From Bacillota bacterium (GTDB taxonomy: Bacteria > Bacillota > Clostridia > Acetivibrionales > DSM-1351), in the NCBI GenBank assembly GCA_023391425.1, contig JAEWAX010000041.1:1-64000 (forward strand): a stretch of DNA of 64,000 bases. The letters run 5' to 3'. The notes below the pieces were generated by a model. It was not told the origin of the DNA. It saw nothing but the letters and a program-made list of their open reading frames with translations, and made no database searches. Of this stretch, positions 1 through 9,539 are shown piece after piece (the stretch's first letter is position 1; every line of letters begins with the position of its first letter). The translations under genes were made by a program, and so were the position numbers.

Positions 1-111
1 ACTTGTTAAAGCAAGGAGGACTCATAGTTGGGGCATTCTGTCCGAAATTGTGCTGTCCTAGTGTATATGGTGCTAAATAGTACTCATCATATGGATAATG
101 CCCTTTTTGCC

Positions 112-540
112 CTAATGGGTACTGTCCTTGTGGGTATTGCCCTTGTGGCTGTTGTTCTTGTGAATATTGTCCTTGTGGGTGTTGTTCTTGTTTATATTGC
201 CCTTGAAGGTGTCGTCCTTGTGCGTATTGTCCTTGTGGGTGTCGTCCTTATGTGTATTGTTCTTGTGGGTATTGTCTTTGTGGTTATCATCCTTGTTTAT
301 ATTACCCTTGAAGGTGTCGTCCTTGTTCATATTGTCCTTATGGGTGTCGTCCTTGTGCATATTGTCCTTTTGAGTGCTTTCCTTGTGGCTATTATCCTTG
401 AGGGTGCTGTTCTTATGGGTGTTCTTTTTGTGGGTTTTCTTCTTATGGGTGTTGTCCATGCGAGTGTTGTCCTGTTGGTTTTGTCCTTGTTGTAGGGCTA
501 GTTCAAGCTCATTTGGGCTATCAAAATACTCTTCAGACAT
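112..540 (-). CDS. Low-complexity Asn/Lys/His/Asp repeat protein, possibly frameshifted
   Basis: The start at 540 is chosen because a strong AAAAAGGAGTG ribosome site lies just upstream; an earlier ATG at 576 lacks one. The first 20 residues (MSEEYFDSPNELELALQQGQ) look like ordinary coding. The rest is a degenerate pentapeptide repeat of the type NTHKD encoded by a 15-base unit. The frame closes at a TAG at 112-114. A second minus-strand frame of the same DNA reads QGQYP repeats, is open from 247 to the window edge and continues into a plausible Tyr/Pro-rich tail. The protein has no signal peptide or membrane segment. No function can be assigned. It may be a shifted or decaying copy of a Gln/Gly/Tyr-rich repeat protein. 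Confidence 0.45.
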   Translation of the reverse strand: MSEEYFDSPNELELALQQGQNQQDNTRMDNTHKKKTHKKNTHKNSTLKDNSHKESTQKDNMHKDDTHKDNMNKDDTFKGNINKDDNHKDNTHKNNTHKDDTHKDNTHKDDTFKGNINKNNTHKDNIHKNNSHKGNTHKDSTH

Positions 541-779
541 TAAAATACACTCCTTTTTACGTAGTTTATAATACATAATATGAAATATTATGTGTATAGT
601 TACATAAAAAGTACATGGTAATCAAGGTGCAAATAGTCATTGTTTGCATATATGTTTAAGATATCATAGCTCCCCTATAAAATGACTTACAGGAGAATTT
701 AATGATACAGATACACAGAACTATTTTTCTTCACAACAGTGTTTCGTTGCATTACTATTTTTCAGTCAAAACTTTAGCA
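541..779. other. Intergenic, AT-rich, nothing recognised
   Basis: This gap separates the stop of the stalk-domain gene from the repeat gene downstream on the minus strand. It holds the ribosome site of the repeat gene near 545-555. I see no clear hairpin terminator or strong promoter. Confidence 0.4.
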
Positions 780-1622
780 TCAACTGTCATATTTTTTAAA
801 CTCAATTTTACTTGCTTGATACATACTATCTTTTAATATGTATGTGATTTGAACCTCTCCAATAAAGTATGCTGGGGATATTTGCGCTCCCATGGTTACT
901 CTTAATTCATCGTTAACCACTTCATAATCACAAATATTCCCAAAACCTACATCAGAAAACAAGTTTGCAGGTTCAATATTTAGTTTTTCTATATTAATTA
1001 CAGTTTTCTGGTTGCCTATAGAAATTTCCACTTCATTATCTGTTATCTTTGTTTTAACATTTTTTAAAATTATAGCCTTCGGATTATCTATGTATGTTTC
1101 GGAGAGTGTTTCTTGATTTATTATGTGTGCTTCTGTAACATGCACTCCTGTGCCTGTACCATTTGTCAGAATAGCTATCAACTCTTTTTGTCCATGATGG
1201 TCAATGTCCTTTAATAATAGTTCTGGGGCATAAGTAGGGTTACTTACATTTTTCCAATCTAAAAATCGCTTACTTCCTTTAATCTCCAAAGTAAAATCTT
1301 CATACATTCCATCCTTTTCTACGGCAGATAAAACTACTTCCTCGTCAGGAATATTTGCTACCATTTTTGATATTTTATCTTTTGTCATAATGATAACAGA
1401 ATTGGCTTCTTGGTTCCATGTCACATTAGCACCTATGCTTTCAGCAATTGACCTTATAGGAACCATTACCCTATCCTCAACAATCATAGGTTGAATATTT
1501 GGCTCTATTTCTTGTCCATTAACAATTATTTTAATATGATTCGCTTCTGCAAAAACTACTCCAATAATAAGTACAGATACAAATAAAGTAATTAAAGTAA
1601 ACCCTAATAATTTTTTCTCCAT
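780..1622 (-). CDS. Secreted copper amine oxidase N-terminal-like (stalk) domain protein
   Basis: The 280-residue product begins with a signal peptide (about residues 1-25, hydrophobic core followed by VVFA-EA). Residues about 30-85 match the copper amine oxidase N-terminal-like 'stalk' domain common in Clostridia and Paenibacillus surface proteins: an NGQEIE start, then VPIRSIAESIGANVTW and a short strand VIIM. The remainder is an unassigned extracellular beta-rich region. No catalytic residues of a real amine oxidase are present, so the name refers only to the domain. An AAGGAGG site sits 9 bases before the ATG. It is probably exported and cell-wall associated; its ligand is unknown. Confidence 0.75.
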   Translation of the reverse strand: MEKKLLGFTLITLFVSVLIIGVVFAEANHIKIIVNGQEIEPNIQPMIVEDRVMVPIRSIAESIGANVTWNQEANSVIIMTKDKISKMVANIPDEEVVLSAVEKDGMYEDFTLEIKGSKRFLDWKNVSNPTYAPELLLKDIDHHGQKELIAILTNGTGTGVHVTEAHIINQETLSETYIDNPKAIILKNVKTKITDNEVEISIGNQKTVINIEKLNIEPANLFSDVGFGNICDYEVVNDELRVTMGAQISPAYFIGEVQITYILKDSMYQASKIEFKKYDS

Positions 1623-2020
1623 TTACAAAAACCTCCTTGAGAGCATTGTGTTATTTAATAGACTATAAAAGTATTTTCATTTTTACTTAACAATATCAAA
1701 CTAAATACTCTCTGATTATATAATTCATTACTATAAAACAAAATTACAAAATTGTAATATTTTTATAATAATGCATGCCAAACATGTTATGATCATAGCT
1801 CACATGACAAAATAGAATTTAAGGATGCACTGGAATTGTTAAATTTAGTGCTTGGTATAAATAGTTCTAGAGAAAAATTATAAGCTAATCAAAACAGCGG
1901 CAGTAGTTGTATCTTCTAAGAATTTCTCCCTTTGATACAACTACCGCCGCTGTATTTAAAAATATCTGTCTGAAAATGTGAATTTAATTACATCACCGTA
2001 ACTACCTTAAACTAGCCACG
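1623..2020. other. Intergenic between the beta-galactosidase end and the stalk gene
   Basis: A 398-base AT-rich gap. It contains the strong hairpin at 1895-1952 and presumably the stalk-gene promoter in 1640-1760. I see no small ORF with a ribosome site. Confidence 0.5.
1895..1952 (-). terminator. Terminator after the carbohydrate operon
   Basis: The arms at 1895-1913 and 1934-1952 form a 19 bp stem with a single mismatch around a 20-base loop. Read on the minus strand, the stem is followed by TTTT. It lies about 70 bases beyond the beta-galactosidase stop. The core CCGCCGCT also occurs in the dispersed B repeats of this window, so it may be a distant relative. Confidence 0.7.
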
Positions 2021-5000
2021 TTACCCCACAATCGGCTTAAACGTCATATTGAAGTCAAAACGTTGATGATCAAACCTGTACTTTTCTGAGAGCTCTGGGC
2101 CGCAGCTATTTGAGCCTATTCCACTTTGAGTATAGTCTAGGCAAAGCACTGTGCTTCCACTCTCCTCCAGCTCAAAATTATGTTGTTTTGCTGTCAACTC
2201 CTCTTGAGTGTAGCGTGAAACATTGAAACTAAAGGTCTCATTATTTGTTGCTGCTAGGCCAATACCATCCTTTGAAAGCAACTTTACATAATGGCAACCC
2301 CAGTGGCTACCATTTTCCTGCGGCTTTAGGTAGTCCTCATGCATATCTTCAATCTTTGCTTTAAACAGCCCCAAGTAGGAGGCTCTATGTTTATCGACAT
2401 AGCTTTCATATGGTCCATAGCCAAAATATTCTACACTGGAAATTTCTTTAGGCAAAAATAAGCGAAGCCCAAATCGTGGTAGGAATGGCGTTACCATATT
2501 TCTTTCAACTTGAATATTAAAGGAAACTATACCTGTATCACCTATCAACCACTCTGCACTTATGTTTAATATTCTTTGAATATAAACTGCAGATATTGAT
2601 AACTCACTTACTATTCTTATGCTGTTATCTAACTGTGCAACTGTTGTTGAATATGACCTGGAAATAGCTCTGTCAAAACCACATTCTTCCCATTTGGTAC
2701 GTACATATCTATCATTATCGGTTGGAGCCCTCCAAATATTATAGTTCATTGGTTTATCCAGTATACCCATGTTATCATAAACCATTTCATCGAAAACACC
2801 TGTCATTTTATTATAGGTGTATCTAAACCTTTCTCCAACAACAATTACATTCCTGTCACTCTCTTGTGCGCACAAGCTGTTCGACTTTGGAACATCTTGC
2901 GAAGTCAAAGCATGTGACTCACCTGATTCGATACTACTTTCTTCTTTTGATATGTCACTTCCGATACTACTTTCTGCTTTTGACATGCCACTTCCGATAT
3001 TACTTTCTGTTTTTGACATGCCACTTCCGATATTACTTTCTGTTTTTGACATGTCCTTCCCAATGATTTTTTCAATTTTGCTGCTGCAGTCGATTCTCTT
3101 CTCTACAGAAACTTCAATCTGGTCAAAGCCCAACATGTGACCTTTTTTTGTAAATGCCAAATCATCTTTCTGTATATAGTTAAACTTTATATAGCAATTA
3201 CCCTCATTTATCTTTTCTAAAGTCAGGTAAATCACTTTTTCATGATGAGGTCTTATATTTAGAATGCTGCTATCATCTATAGTTCCCTCAAATACAACTT
3301 GGCCATCCTTAGTTACCTGATAGGTTATATACAGATAATCCTTTAAATTAGTAAAATCCATCATGTTTTTAAAGGTTATCTTTCCATCCTTGAGGTTGGC
3401 CTTTACAAGTCTTACAGGTCTGATAACATTTTTGTATTCCAAAAGTCCTGTATGTGGCTTTCTATTAGGATATACAAGTCCATCCATACAAAAGTTGCCA
3501 TCATTCGGGAATTCTCCAAAATCTCCTCCATAGAAGAATTTCTCTCTCCCCTGCTCGTTCTTACCCATATAAATTGCGTGGTCACACCATTCCCAAACGA
3601 AACCACCGCAAAAGCCATCATATTTTTGAATAAGTTCATAATATTCCTCAATATCTCCAGGTCCATTTCCCATGGCATGAACAAATTCACACTGAATAAT
3701 TGGCTTATCCCAATTATCCTTATCAAAATAATTTGAAACCTCTCCGCAAGAAGCATACATTCGGCTGTAGAGGTCTAAATTACTATAATCATTGTCATAT
3801 TCCTTTGGTGCATGCAATGCACTTTCATAGTGGGTAAGTCTACTAGTATCATAACCTTTTATCCACTTAAGTGCATTTTCGAAATTCCTGCCGTATCCTG
3901 ATTCGTTTCCCAATGACCAGATAACCACACAAGGGTGATTTTTATCCCTAATAACACATCTTTGTATGCGGTCTAAAATAGTCTCTTCGTATAGCGAATT
4001 ATGCGCTAACAAAGGAAAGTCCTGCTGTCCTCCACCATATATTTCAGTAGTTCCATGAGTCTCAATATCTGCTTCAGCAATAACATAAAAGCCATATTTA
4101 TCACAGAGTTCTAAGAAGATAGGTGAATTAGGGTAGTGACTTGTACGAATTGCATTTATATTATGCTGTTTCATTAGCCTCAAGTCTAAAAGCATATCTT
4201 CAATAGTAACTGCTGGCCCTGTAACTGGATTACTATCATGGCGATTTACACCCTTGAATTTTATTTTAGAGCCATTAAAAAGTACAATTTTATCTTCAAT
4301 TTTTATCTCTCTAATACCAATCTTGGTAGAGATGGCCTCATCACCAGTACTCAGTATTAAAGTATATAGATTTGGTGCTTCAGCGCTCCATAGTTGTGGA
4401 TGGTTTAGGTTTATACTAATACAATTGCCACTTGCCTGGCCTTTTTGTATAATATTTTTTGTATTAACATCTAGAAGTGCGTAACCTACTGATAGTTTAT
4501 CTCCTATGAAATCAAGTTCTACTGAAATTTCTGCCTGTTTGTAGTCATTCTTTAGTACAGTCTTCACGAAGAAATCACGTATGTGATTTTGAGGGCGATA
4601 GAGTATATATACATCACGGAAAATACCTGACATTCTAAATTTATCTTGATCCTCAAAGTAACTTCCATCACACCACTTTAGCACCAACACAGCTATTGTA
4701 TTTGTACCTTCATGTACAAAATCTGTTATGTCAAATTCACTTGTTGAATGTGATACCTGACTATAGCCTACAAATTGGCCATTTATCCAAAGATAGAAGC
4801 AAGAGTCTACTCCTTCAAAATTTAAATATTTGCGCATTTCATTATAACTTCTGTCAACTTCAAATTGCCTAACATATGATCCACATGGATTCTCAGTAGG
4901 GACAAATGGAGGATCAAATGGAAATGGATACTTTATATTTGTGTACTGATGTTTGTCATAACCATAATTTTGCCATACACTAGGCACAGGAATCTTCTTA

Positions 5001-5227
5001 AAATTCGAAACATCAAAGTCAGGAGAATAGAACTTCTCTGTAACATCATAAATACTGTTGAAATACTCAAAACTCCATTGTCCATTTAGTAGCTGAAACT
5101 GTTTAGAGGATATCCTATCCTCAGATAATGTTTCATCAATAGTTGGATATGGTATAAAATATGCTCTATTATCCATCGTATTAACATGAAGTGTTTTAGG
5201 ATCCTCAAAAAACTTTTCTACTATCAT
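2021..5227 (-). CDS. lacZ: Beta-galactosidase, glycoside hydrolase family 2
   Basis: The 1068-residue protein has the full LacZ architecture: N-terminal jelly-roll sugar-binding domain, immunoglobulin-like domain, TIM barrel, second Ig-like domain and the C-terminal large beta-sandwich (Bgal_small_N). The acid/base glutamate is E442 in WSLGNESGYG and the nucleophile is E514 in CEFVHAMGN. It has no signal peptide, so it should act in the cytoplasm on imported galactosides. It is the last gene of the two-component/ABC transporter/deacetylase locus. An odd feature is a Ser/Gly/Glu-rich insertion of about 75 residues (roughly residues 722-795) made of 11-residue tandem repeats, between the second Ig-like domain and the C-terminal domain. 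The usual E. coli length is 1023. Confidence 0.93.
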   Translation of the reverse strand: MIVEKFFEDPKTLHVNTMDNRAYFIPYPTIDETLSEDRISSKQFQLLNGQWSFEYFNSIYDVTEKFYSPDFDVSNFKKIPVPSVWQNYGYDKHQYTNIKYPFPFDPPFVPTENPCGSYVRQFEVDRSYNEMRKYLNFEGVDSCFYLWINGQFVGYSQVSHSTSEFDITDFVHEGTNTIAVLVLKWCDGSYFEDQDKFRMSGIFRDVYILYRPQNHIRDFFVKTVLKNDYKQAEISVELDFIGDKLSVGYALLDVNTKNIIQKGQASGNCISINLNHPQLWSAEAPNLYTLILSTGDEAISTKIGIREIKIEDKIVLFNGSKIKFKGVNRHDSNPVTGPAVTIEDMLLDLRLMKQHNINAIRTSHYPNSPIFLELCDKYGFYVIAEADIETHGTTEIYGGGQQDFPLLAHNSLYEETILDRIQRCVIRDKNHPCVVIWSLGNESGYGRNFENALKWIKGYDTSRLTHYESALHAPKEYDNDYSNLDLYSRMYASCGEVSNYFDKDNWDKPIIQCEFVHAMGNGPGDIEEYYELIQKYDGFCGGFVWEWCDHAIYMGKNEQGREKFFYGGDFGEFPNDGNFCMDGLVYPNRKPHTGLLEYKNVIRPVRLVKANLKDGKITFKNMMDFTNLKDYLYITYQVTKDGQVVFEGTIDDSSILNIRPHHEKVIYLTLEKINEGNCYIKFNYIQKDDLAFTKKGHMLGFDQIEVSVEKRIDCSSKIEKIIGKDMSKTESNIGSGMSKTESNIGSGMSKAESSIGSDISKEESSIESGESHALTSQDVPKSNSLCAQESDRNVIVVGERFRYTYNKMTGVFDEMVYDNMGILDKPMNYNIWRAPTDNDRYVRTKWEECGFDRAISRSYSTTVAQLDNSIRIVSELSISAVYIQRILNISAEWLIGDTGIVSFNIQVERNMVTPFLPRFGLRLFLPKEISSVEYFGYGPYESYVDKHRASYLGLFKAKIEDMHEDYLKPQENGSHWGCHYVKLLSKDGIGLAATNNETFSFNVSRYTQEELTAKQHNFELEESGSTVLCLDYTQSGIGSNSCGPELSEKYRFDHQRFDFNMTFKPIVG
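2900..3060 (-). repeat. 33-base tandem repeats inside lacZ
   Basis: About four imperfect 33-base units encode 11-residue repeats of the type IGSGMSKTESN. Two adjacent units are nearly identical in DNA, which points to recent slippage or unequal crossover. The insert is in frame and does not break the enzyme. Confidence 0.8.
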
Positions 5228-5279
5228 CTTTGGTCACCACATTCCTTTAATTTTTATTATTATATGGATTTTGAATTGT

Positions 5280-5325
5280 AGTATGCTTTTTTTGTATTTT
5301 TGATTATATTATACTAAATTCTTAT
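5280..5325 (-). promoter_or_regulatory. Possible promoter of lacZ
   Basis: On the minus strand the sequence TTTAGTATAATATAATC gives a good TATAAT -10 box about 75 bases before the lacZ start. No convincing -35 box is seen, so this is weak evidence for a separate start within the operon. Confidence 0.3.
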
Positions 5326-5446
5326 CCTATACTACTTATTTGGGCTAAGTCCGAAAATGTCGTTTAATACTATGAGTCACTGCTTATGCAGGCACCTGTT
5401 GACACAAAAAATAGCCTCTTCTTAAAATTAATATATGTACACACCA

Positions 5447-6244
5447 TTATTTTAGTAAAATAGTTTCTCCAGATTTCACCTCTACTATATTTTTACCAGA
5501 ACTTATCCAAACAGATATTGCTGCAGGATTATAAACCATAGTTTGATTAACATCATAAACCAAGCTTCTCATAGCACATATGTAATCTTTTATCTCAATA
5601 TTTGTGGCATACCATACATCTGAATCAAATGCAGCACTCTCACAAAAATCCTCTATAATGTTCCAATTATTCTGTCTATGAAATTCAAAGCTATGCCCCC
5701 ATATATAAAATAATGGAAGTCTAGCCCAATGAGGCTGATTTTTAAAGGCATTGAGTTTATTCATAATTTCATCATTATGATGGCAAGTAGGATTCCATTC
5801 TAAAAAATTGCCTGGCAGTGAAAAATTATTTGTTGAATTTACTGTTCGTGAGTACTCTATTCCCAATACTTCCACGGTCTTCATTATAGCTTCGTTATAC
5901 TCTCCGAAGGGATATGACATACCCCTTACTGGATACCTTGCAAGGCTCTCAAGTTGTCTTCTATCTTCCCAAATTTCTTCTACAAGCTGCCCCTTTGACA
6001 ACTGAGTCATATGAGGGTGGGTTACACTATGGCAAGAGACCTCATGGCCTTTATATAAAGTATATATCTCATTTTTAGTTACAAATCCATCTGTACCAAG
6101 AGTACCGGAATTCAGATGAAAGGTAGCCTTCATTTTGTATTTGTTAAAAATATCTATAAGTTTTCTGTCGTATATTTGACCATCGTCATAGCTAAAAGTC
6201 AGTGCCTTTTTCTTTCCATATGGGTAATATAATTCATAACTCAT
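5447..6244 (-). CDS. Polysaccharide deacetylase family protein (NodB/CE4-like)
   Basis: The 265-residue protein carries the NodB motifs: D20-D21 in TFSYDDGQ (catalytic base and metal-binding Asp), H72 and H76 in HSVTH (metal ligands), and MSYPFGEY as the third motif. There is no signal peptide, so the enzyme should be cytoplasmic, unlike cell-wall deacetylases. A GGAGGTG site precedes the ATG. It sits between the sugar permeases and lacZ. A reasonable inference is removal of acetyl groups from imported oligosaccharides, but the substrate is unknown. Confidence 0.8.
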   Translation of the reverse strand: MSYELYYPYGKKKALTFSYDDGQIYDRKLIDIFNKYKMKATFHLNSGTLGTDGFVTKNEIYTLYKGHEVSCHSVTHPHMTQLSKGQLVEEIWEDRRQLESLARYPVRGMSYPFGEYNEAIMKTVEVLGIEYSRTVNSTNNFSLPGNFLEWNPTCHHNDEIMNKLNAFKNQPHWARLPLFYIWGHSFEFHRQNNWNIIEDFCESAAFDSDVWYATNIEIKDYICAMRSLVYDVNQTMVYNPAAISVWISSGKNIVEVKSGETILLK

Positions 6245-6278
6245 TTATTTCTACACCTCCATAATATAGTATGAAAAT

Positions 6279-6316
6279 AGAATATACTTGATTTGCCTCC
6301 ATATCAAGTATATTCT
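6279..6316 (-). terminator. Hairpin between second permease and deacetylase gene
   Basis: A perfect 14 bp stem (AGAATATACTTGAT at 6279-6292 pairing with 6303-6316) with a 10-base loop, followed on the minus strand by ATTTTCAT. It may be a partial terminator or an mRNA-stabilising hairpin at the end of the transporter genes. Confidence 0.55.
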
Positions 6317-6354
6317 TCTAAACTCTAGCTATATTAATATATATGCTTCTAAGC

Positions 6355-7209
6355 TTACCCTTTAATAGCACCCGCAACCAAGCTTTGCTGCACCTGTTTA
6401 TTTAAGAATAAATATATAAGTAGTGTAGGGATAGTGGCAACTACAAGCGCTGCGCCAATAGGCCCCCAAGCAGTTTGGTATTGGCCAGCCATCGATTGAA
6501 TTCCTACAGTTAAAGTCTTTGCTGTGTCTTTGCTAATAAATACAACTGCAAACATCAGCTCATTCCATGCCGTTAAAAATGTAAAAATTGATACTGTAGC
6601 TATAGCTGGACGTAGTAATGGAACAATTACGCTTATAAATGTCCTATAGATACTACAGCCATCTATGCAAGCTGCCTCTTCAAGCTCTCTAGGTATTCCT
6701 TCTAAAAAACCTGTGATAATCATAATAGCCATCGGTATAGCAAACGCAGTATATGGAAGTATCAATGACCATAGAGTATTAATTAATTTTAATTCTCGCA
6801 TCATTATAAACACCGGTAATAAAGCAGCATGAATAGGTATCATTAAGCCTAGCATCAGTAATGTCATTGTTTTCTTTTGTAGTTTCCACTTCATTCGAAT
6901 TAAAGCATAAGCTGCCATTGCTGAAATAATAATTGTTAAAATAATTGTTACAGCCGTTACGAAAGTGCTGTTAATCAAATATCTTCCTACCTTACCGCCC
7001 ATGAATGCGGAAGAGTAGTTTTTCCACAAAAAATTATTTGGTAGGCCTGCTACATTTTGTCCAAAAATTTCAGAATTATCCTTTAAAGAAAAGCATATGA
7101 GCCAATATATAGGAAATAGTGAAGCAATCGCCCAAGCAGCAAGTATTATATATGTAATTGCTTTCTTTATATATTCAAATGGAGTTAAGTTCTTGGTTAA
7201 TATTTTCAT
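6355..7209 (-). CDS. Carbohydrate ABC transporter permease (MalG type, CUT1)
   Basis: The 284-residue membrane protein has six predicted helices, the first at about residues 15-35. It carries the EAA loop that contacts the ATPase (EAACIDGCSIYRTFISVIVP, near residue 190). It pairs with the MalF-type permease 15 bases upstream and with the binding lipoprotein. No ATPase gene is in the locus, as is usual for CUT1 systems of Firmicutes that share an MsmX-like ATPase encoded elsewhere. Confidence 0.9.
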   Translation of the reverse strand: MKILTKNLTPFEYIKKAITYIILAAWAIASLFPIYWLICFSLKDNSEIFGQNVAGLPNNFLWKNYSSAFMGGKVGRYLINSTFVTAVTIILTIIISAMAAYALIRMKWKLQKKTMTLLMLGLMIPIHAALLPVFIMMRELKLINTLWSLILPYTAFAIPMAIMIITGFLEGIPRELEEAACIDGCSIYRTFISVIVPLLRPAIATVSIFTFLTAWNELMFAVVFISKDTAKTLTVGIQSMAGQYQTAWGPIGAALVVATIPTLLIYLFLNKQVQQSLVAGAIKG

Positions 7210-7224
7210 TGATTACTCCTCCTA

Positions 7225-8109
7225 TCAATTTACTTCGACCTTTTTAAATATCTTGTTAATTATTGCTGTGAATATAAAACATTCTGCGATAATAAATACT
7301 GCCATAGCACTTCCATATCCAAACTTATTACTCATAAATATTGACTTTACCATAATTGTACTAGGAACCTCGGTTGCACCTGCGGGACCTCCATTTGTCA
7401 AAACATATATTAAATCAAAAATTTTAAGTGATCCAATAGCAGAGAAGGTCACACTTACCTTCAACATTGGTGATATCAAAGGAATTGTTATACGAAATGC
7501 TGTAGATAATCCCGTTGAACCGTCAATTAACGCAGCCTCATATATTTCCGGTGATATTGATTTGATTGCTGCATACATAAGCAGCATGTGATAACCAACA
7601 TATTGCCATAAAATTGGGGCAAAAGCAGATATAAGCGCCGTGTTTGAATCTCCTAACCAGTTTTGTGTCAGGCTTTCTAAACCTAAACTTCTAAAAGTCA
7701 CATTCAGCAATCCATATTCAGGGTGATAGATTTTCATCCATAGCTGACCTATTACAACCGTAGAAATAATTACAGGGACAAAGTAAACACTACGGAAGAA
7801 GCCCTCTCCTTTTACTCCACTAGCAAGAACCAGCGCGAAGAAAAGTGAAACTGGGATTTGTATACCAACAGACACTAAAAGAAATATAAATGAATTTAGT
7901 ACTGACTTAGGAAATCCATCCATGTTGTCAATAAATAGTTTTTTATAGTTATCTACCCCAACAAATACACCTTCCCCCAACCCATCCCAGTCCAAAGTGC
8001 TATAATATGCTGACATGATTACAGGCGCTGCAATAATTACTACGAAGAACAGCAATGCAGGAAACAAAAATATAAGTATCGCCTTTTTATCTGAGAATAC
8101 TTTATCCAT
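7225..8109 (-). CDS. Carbohydrate ABC transporter permease (MalF/UgpA type, CUT1)
   Basis: The product (294 residues from this start) is a six-helix permease with an EAA loop (EIYEAALIDGSTGLSTAF). The start at 8109 (MDKVFSDKK) is chosen over the upstream frame start at 8157. A GGAG site precedes it, and the extra upstream sequence would run through the terminator-like hairpin at 8131-8164. It works with the other permease as a heterodimer for oligosaccharide import. Confidence 0.9.
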   Translation of the reverse strand: MDKVFSDKKAILIFLFPALLFFVVIIAAPVIMSAYYSTLDWDGLGEGVFVGVDNYKKLFIDNMDGFPKSVLNSFIFLLVSVGIQIPVSLFFALVLASGVKGEGFFRSVYFVPVIISTVVIGQLWMKIYHPEYGLLNVTFRSLGLESLTQNWLGDSNTALISAFAPILWQYVGYHMLLMYAAIKSISPEIYEAALIDGSTGLSTAFRITIPLISPMLKVSVTFSAIGSLKIFDLIYVLTNGGPAGATEVPSTIMVKSIFMSNKFGYGSAMAVFIIAECFIFTAIINKIFKKVEVN

Positions 8110-8130
8110 AATATGATCTCCATTTCTAAA

Positions 8131-8164
8131 AAAGGAGCTGGAATAAGTTAATCCCAACTCCTTT
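8131..8164 (-). terminator. Attenuating terminator between binding-protein and permease genes
   Basis: An 11 bp stem (8131-8141 with 8154-8164, one G-U pair) is followed by a run of T on the minus strand. It lies between the stop of the solute-binding gene and the permease start. Such hairpins are known to let the binding protein be made in excess of the membrane subunits. Confidence 0.75.
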
Positions 8165-8192
8165 CATTGTTATGACTTGCAAAGTAAATATA

Positions 8193-9506
8193 CTACTTAT
8201 TCATTGATTGTAAATCCTTGGCGTATTGTTCAGGTGTAATCTTTTTAGCAAATAACTCAGCTGATTTATTCTGGTATAGCTGTGAGTCATCGCCCTCAAG
8301 CAGAGTATTCCACCATAATGTATATGATTTTGAATCCTGAGTTAATTTTACTAAATCACGTGTAAGTGAATCAATTTTTGAATCATCTACAGTCATTTTC
8401 CAAGTTGGAAGTCCAGCACCTGATAAATAAAGTTCTTTTGAGAAATTCTCCTCAATATACTTTAAGGCTTTAACTGCTTCATCTTTGTGCTCGGTATTTG
8501 CATTAACAAGGAATGTCTCAGCAACACCACCTGTGAAGTCATTAACGTCACTCTTATCACTAAGTGTTGGGAATTTTACTATAGCAATCTTATCTTTAAT
8601 CTTAGAGTCTGCTTTCATTATGTTACCAATTGTCCAGCTTCCGTTTAAGTACATTGGAATTTTTCCTTCATAGAATGGAACCTCGGACTCATCTCTTGTA
8701 ATACCCATCGCTCCATCAGGGAATGCCTTCATATCAATAAGTTCCTGCAATTTTCTTGCGCCTTCAATTATACCGGCATCTTCAAAAGTACCAGTCTTTG
8801 TTAGTGCCTTGTAGCTTGCATCATATCCTGCTTGTCTTATTTGAAGCATATCAAGGTACATATCAATACACCAAATATCCTTAGCTCCTAAAGCCATTGG
8901 CGTAATACCTTTTGCTCGGAAAGCCTTAACAGCTGTAACTAACTCGTCATATGTCTCAGGTATCTTTATGTTATTCTGTGCAAAAAGTTCTTTGTTAACA
9001 AAGAAAGTACCTGTTGACATTGAATGAGGTAGACCATAAATCTTGCCATCAAAAGTCATATTAGTGAGTGTACCATTTAAAAGCTTATCTTTAGTCTCAG
9101 CATCCAAATAATCGTTTAGTGGAAGTAACTTTCCAGAGGTAGCAAAGGACTTCATATATCCACCAGTCCAATAGAAAAAGATATCAGGAGCTTCGTTGGC
9201 TGCAACTGCTGCCATCATTTTTGTTTTATAGGTTTCATTTTCTGTAGCATCTACCTTCAGAGTAATATCAGGATTTGCAGCTTGAAAATCTGCAAGAACC
9301 TTTTCGAAAGGAGCTTTACTGGATTCTGAATCTGCCGCCCATATATGCCACAAACTCAGAGTAACAGGGTCTTTCTTAACAGCGGAATCGCTACTTGTGC
9401 TTGTACTACTATCACTTGGTGTTGAAGTTGAACCACCACATCCTACTAAACTAAATATCATTGATGATACCAGTAACACTGCAGAAAGTTTTTTTAAAAT
9501 TTTCAC
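8193..9506 (-). CDS. Sugar ABC transporter substrate-binding lipoprotein
   Basis: The 437-residue protein begins with a lipoprotein signal peptide ending at C23 in the lipobox SLVGC. A Ser/Thr-rich linker (about residues 25-45) follows, and then a family 1 extracellular solute-binding fold (motif LSLWHIWAADSE). The start codon is GTG with a GGGGAGG site. It should capture an oligosaccharide at the outer face of the membrane and deliver it to the two permeases downstream. Confidence 0.92.
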   Translation of the reverse strand: MKILKKLSAVLLVSSMIFSLVGCGGSTSTPSDSSTSTSSDSAVKKDPVTLSLWHIWAADSESSKAPFEKVLADFQAANPDITLKVDATENETYKTKMMAAVAANEAPDIFFYWTGGYMKSFATSGKLLPLNDYLDAETKDKLLNGTLTNMTFDGKIYGLPHSMSTGTFFVNKELFAQNNIKIPETYDELVTAVKAFRAKGITPMALGAKDIWCIDMYLDMLQIRQAGYDASYKALTKTGTFEDAGIIEGARKLQELIDMKAFPDGAMGITRDESEVPFYEGKIPMYLNGSWTIGNIMKADSKIKDKIAIVKFPTLSDKSDVNDFTGGVAETFLVNANTEHKDEAVKALKYIEENFSKELYLSGAGLPTWKMTVDDSKIDSLTRDLVKLTQDSKSYTLWWNTLLEGDDSQLYQNKSAELFAKKITPEQYAKDLQSMNK

Positions 9507-9539
9507 TATATTTCCTCCCCTTTTTCGGCCATTTGGCCT

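Noticed and set aside
28..495. Plus-strand 155-codon frame of Val/Leu-rich repeats
   Set aside because: It is the antisense shadow of the 15-base repeat gene; hydrophobic codons arise from the complement of the CAA/AAG/GAC repeat, and the supported start and ribosome site are on the minus strand.
2866..3140. Plus-strand repeat frames opposite lacZ
   Set aside because: Antisense of the tandem-repeat insert of lacZ; no start signals.
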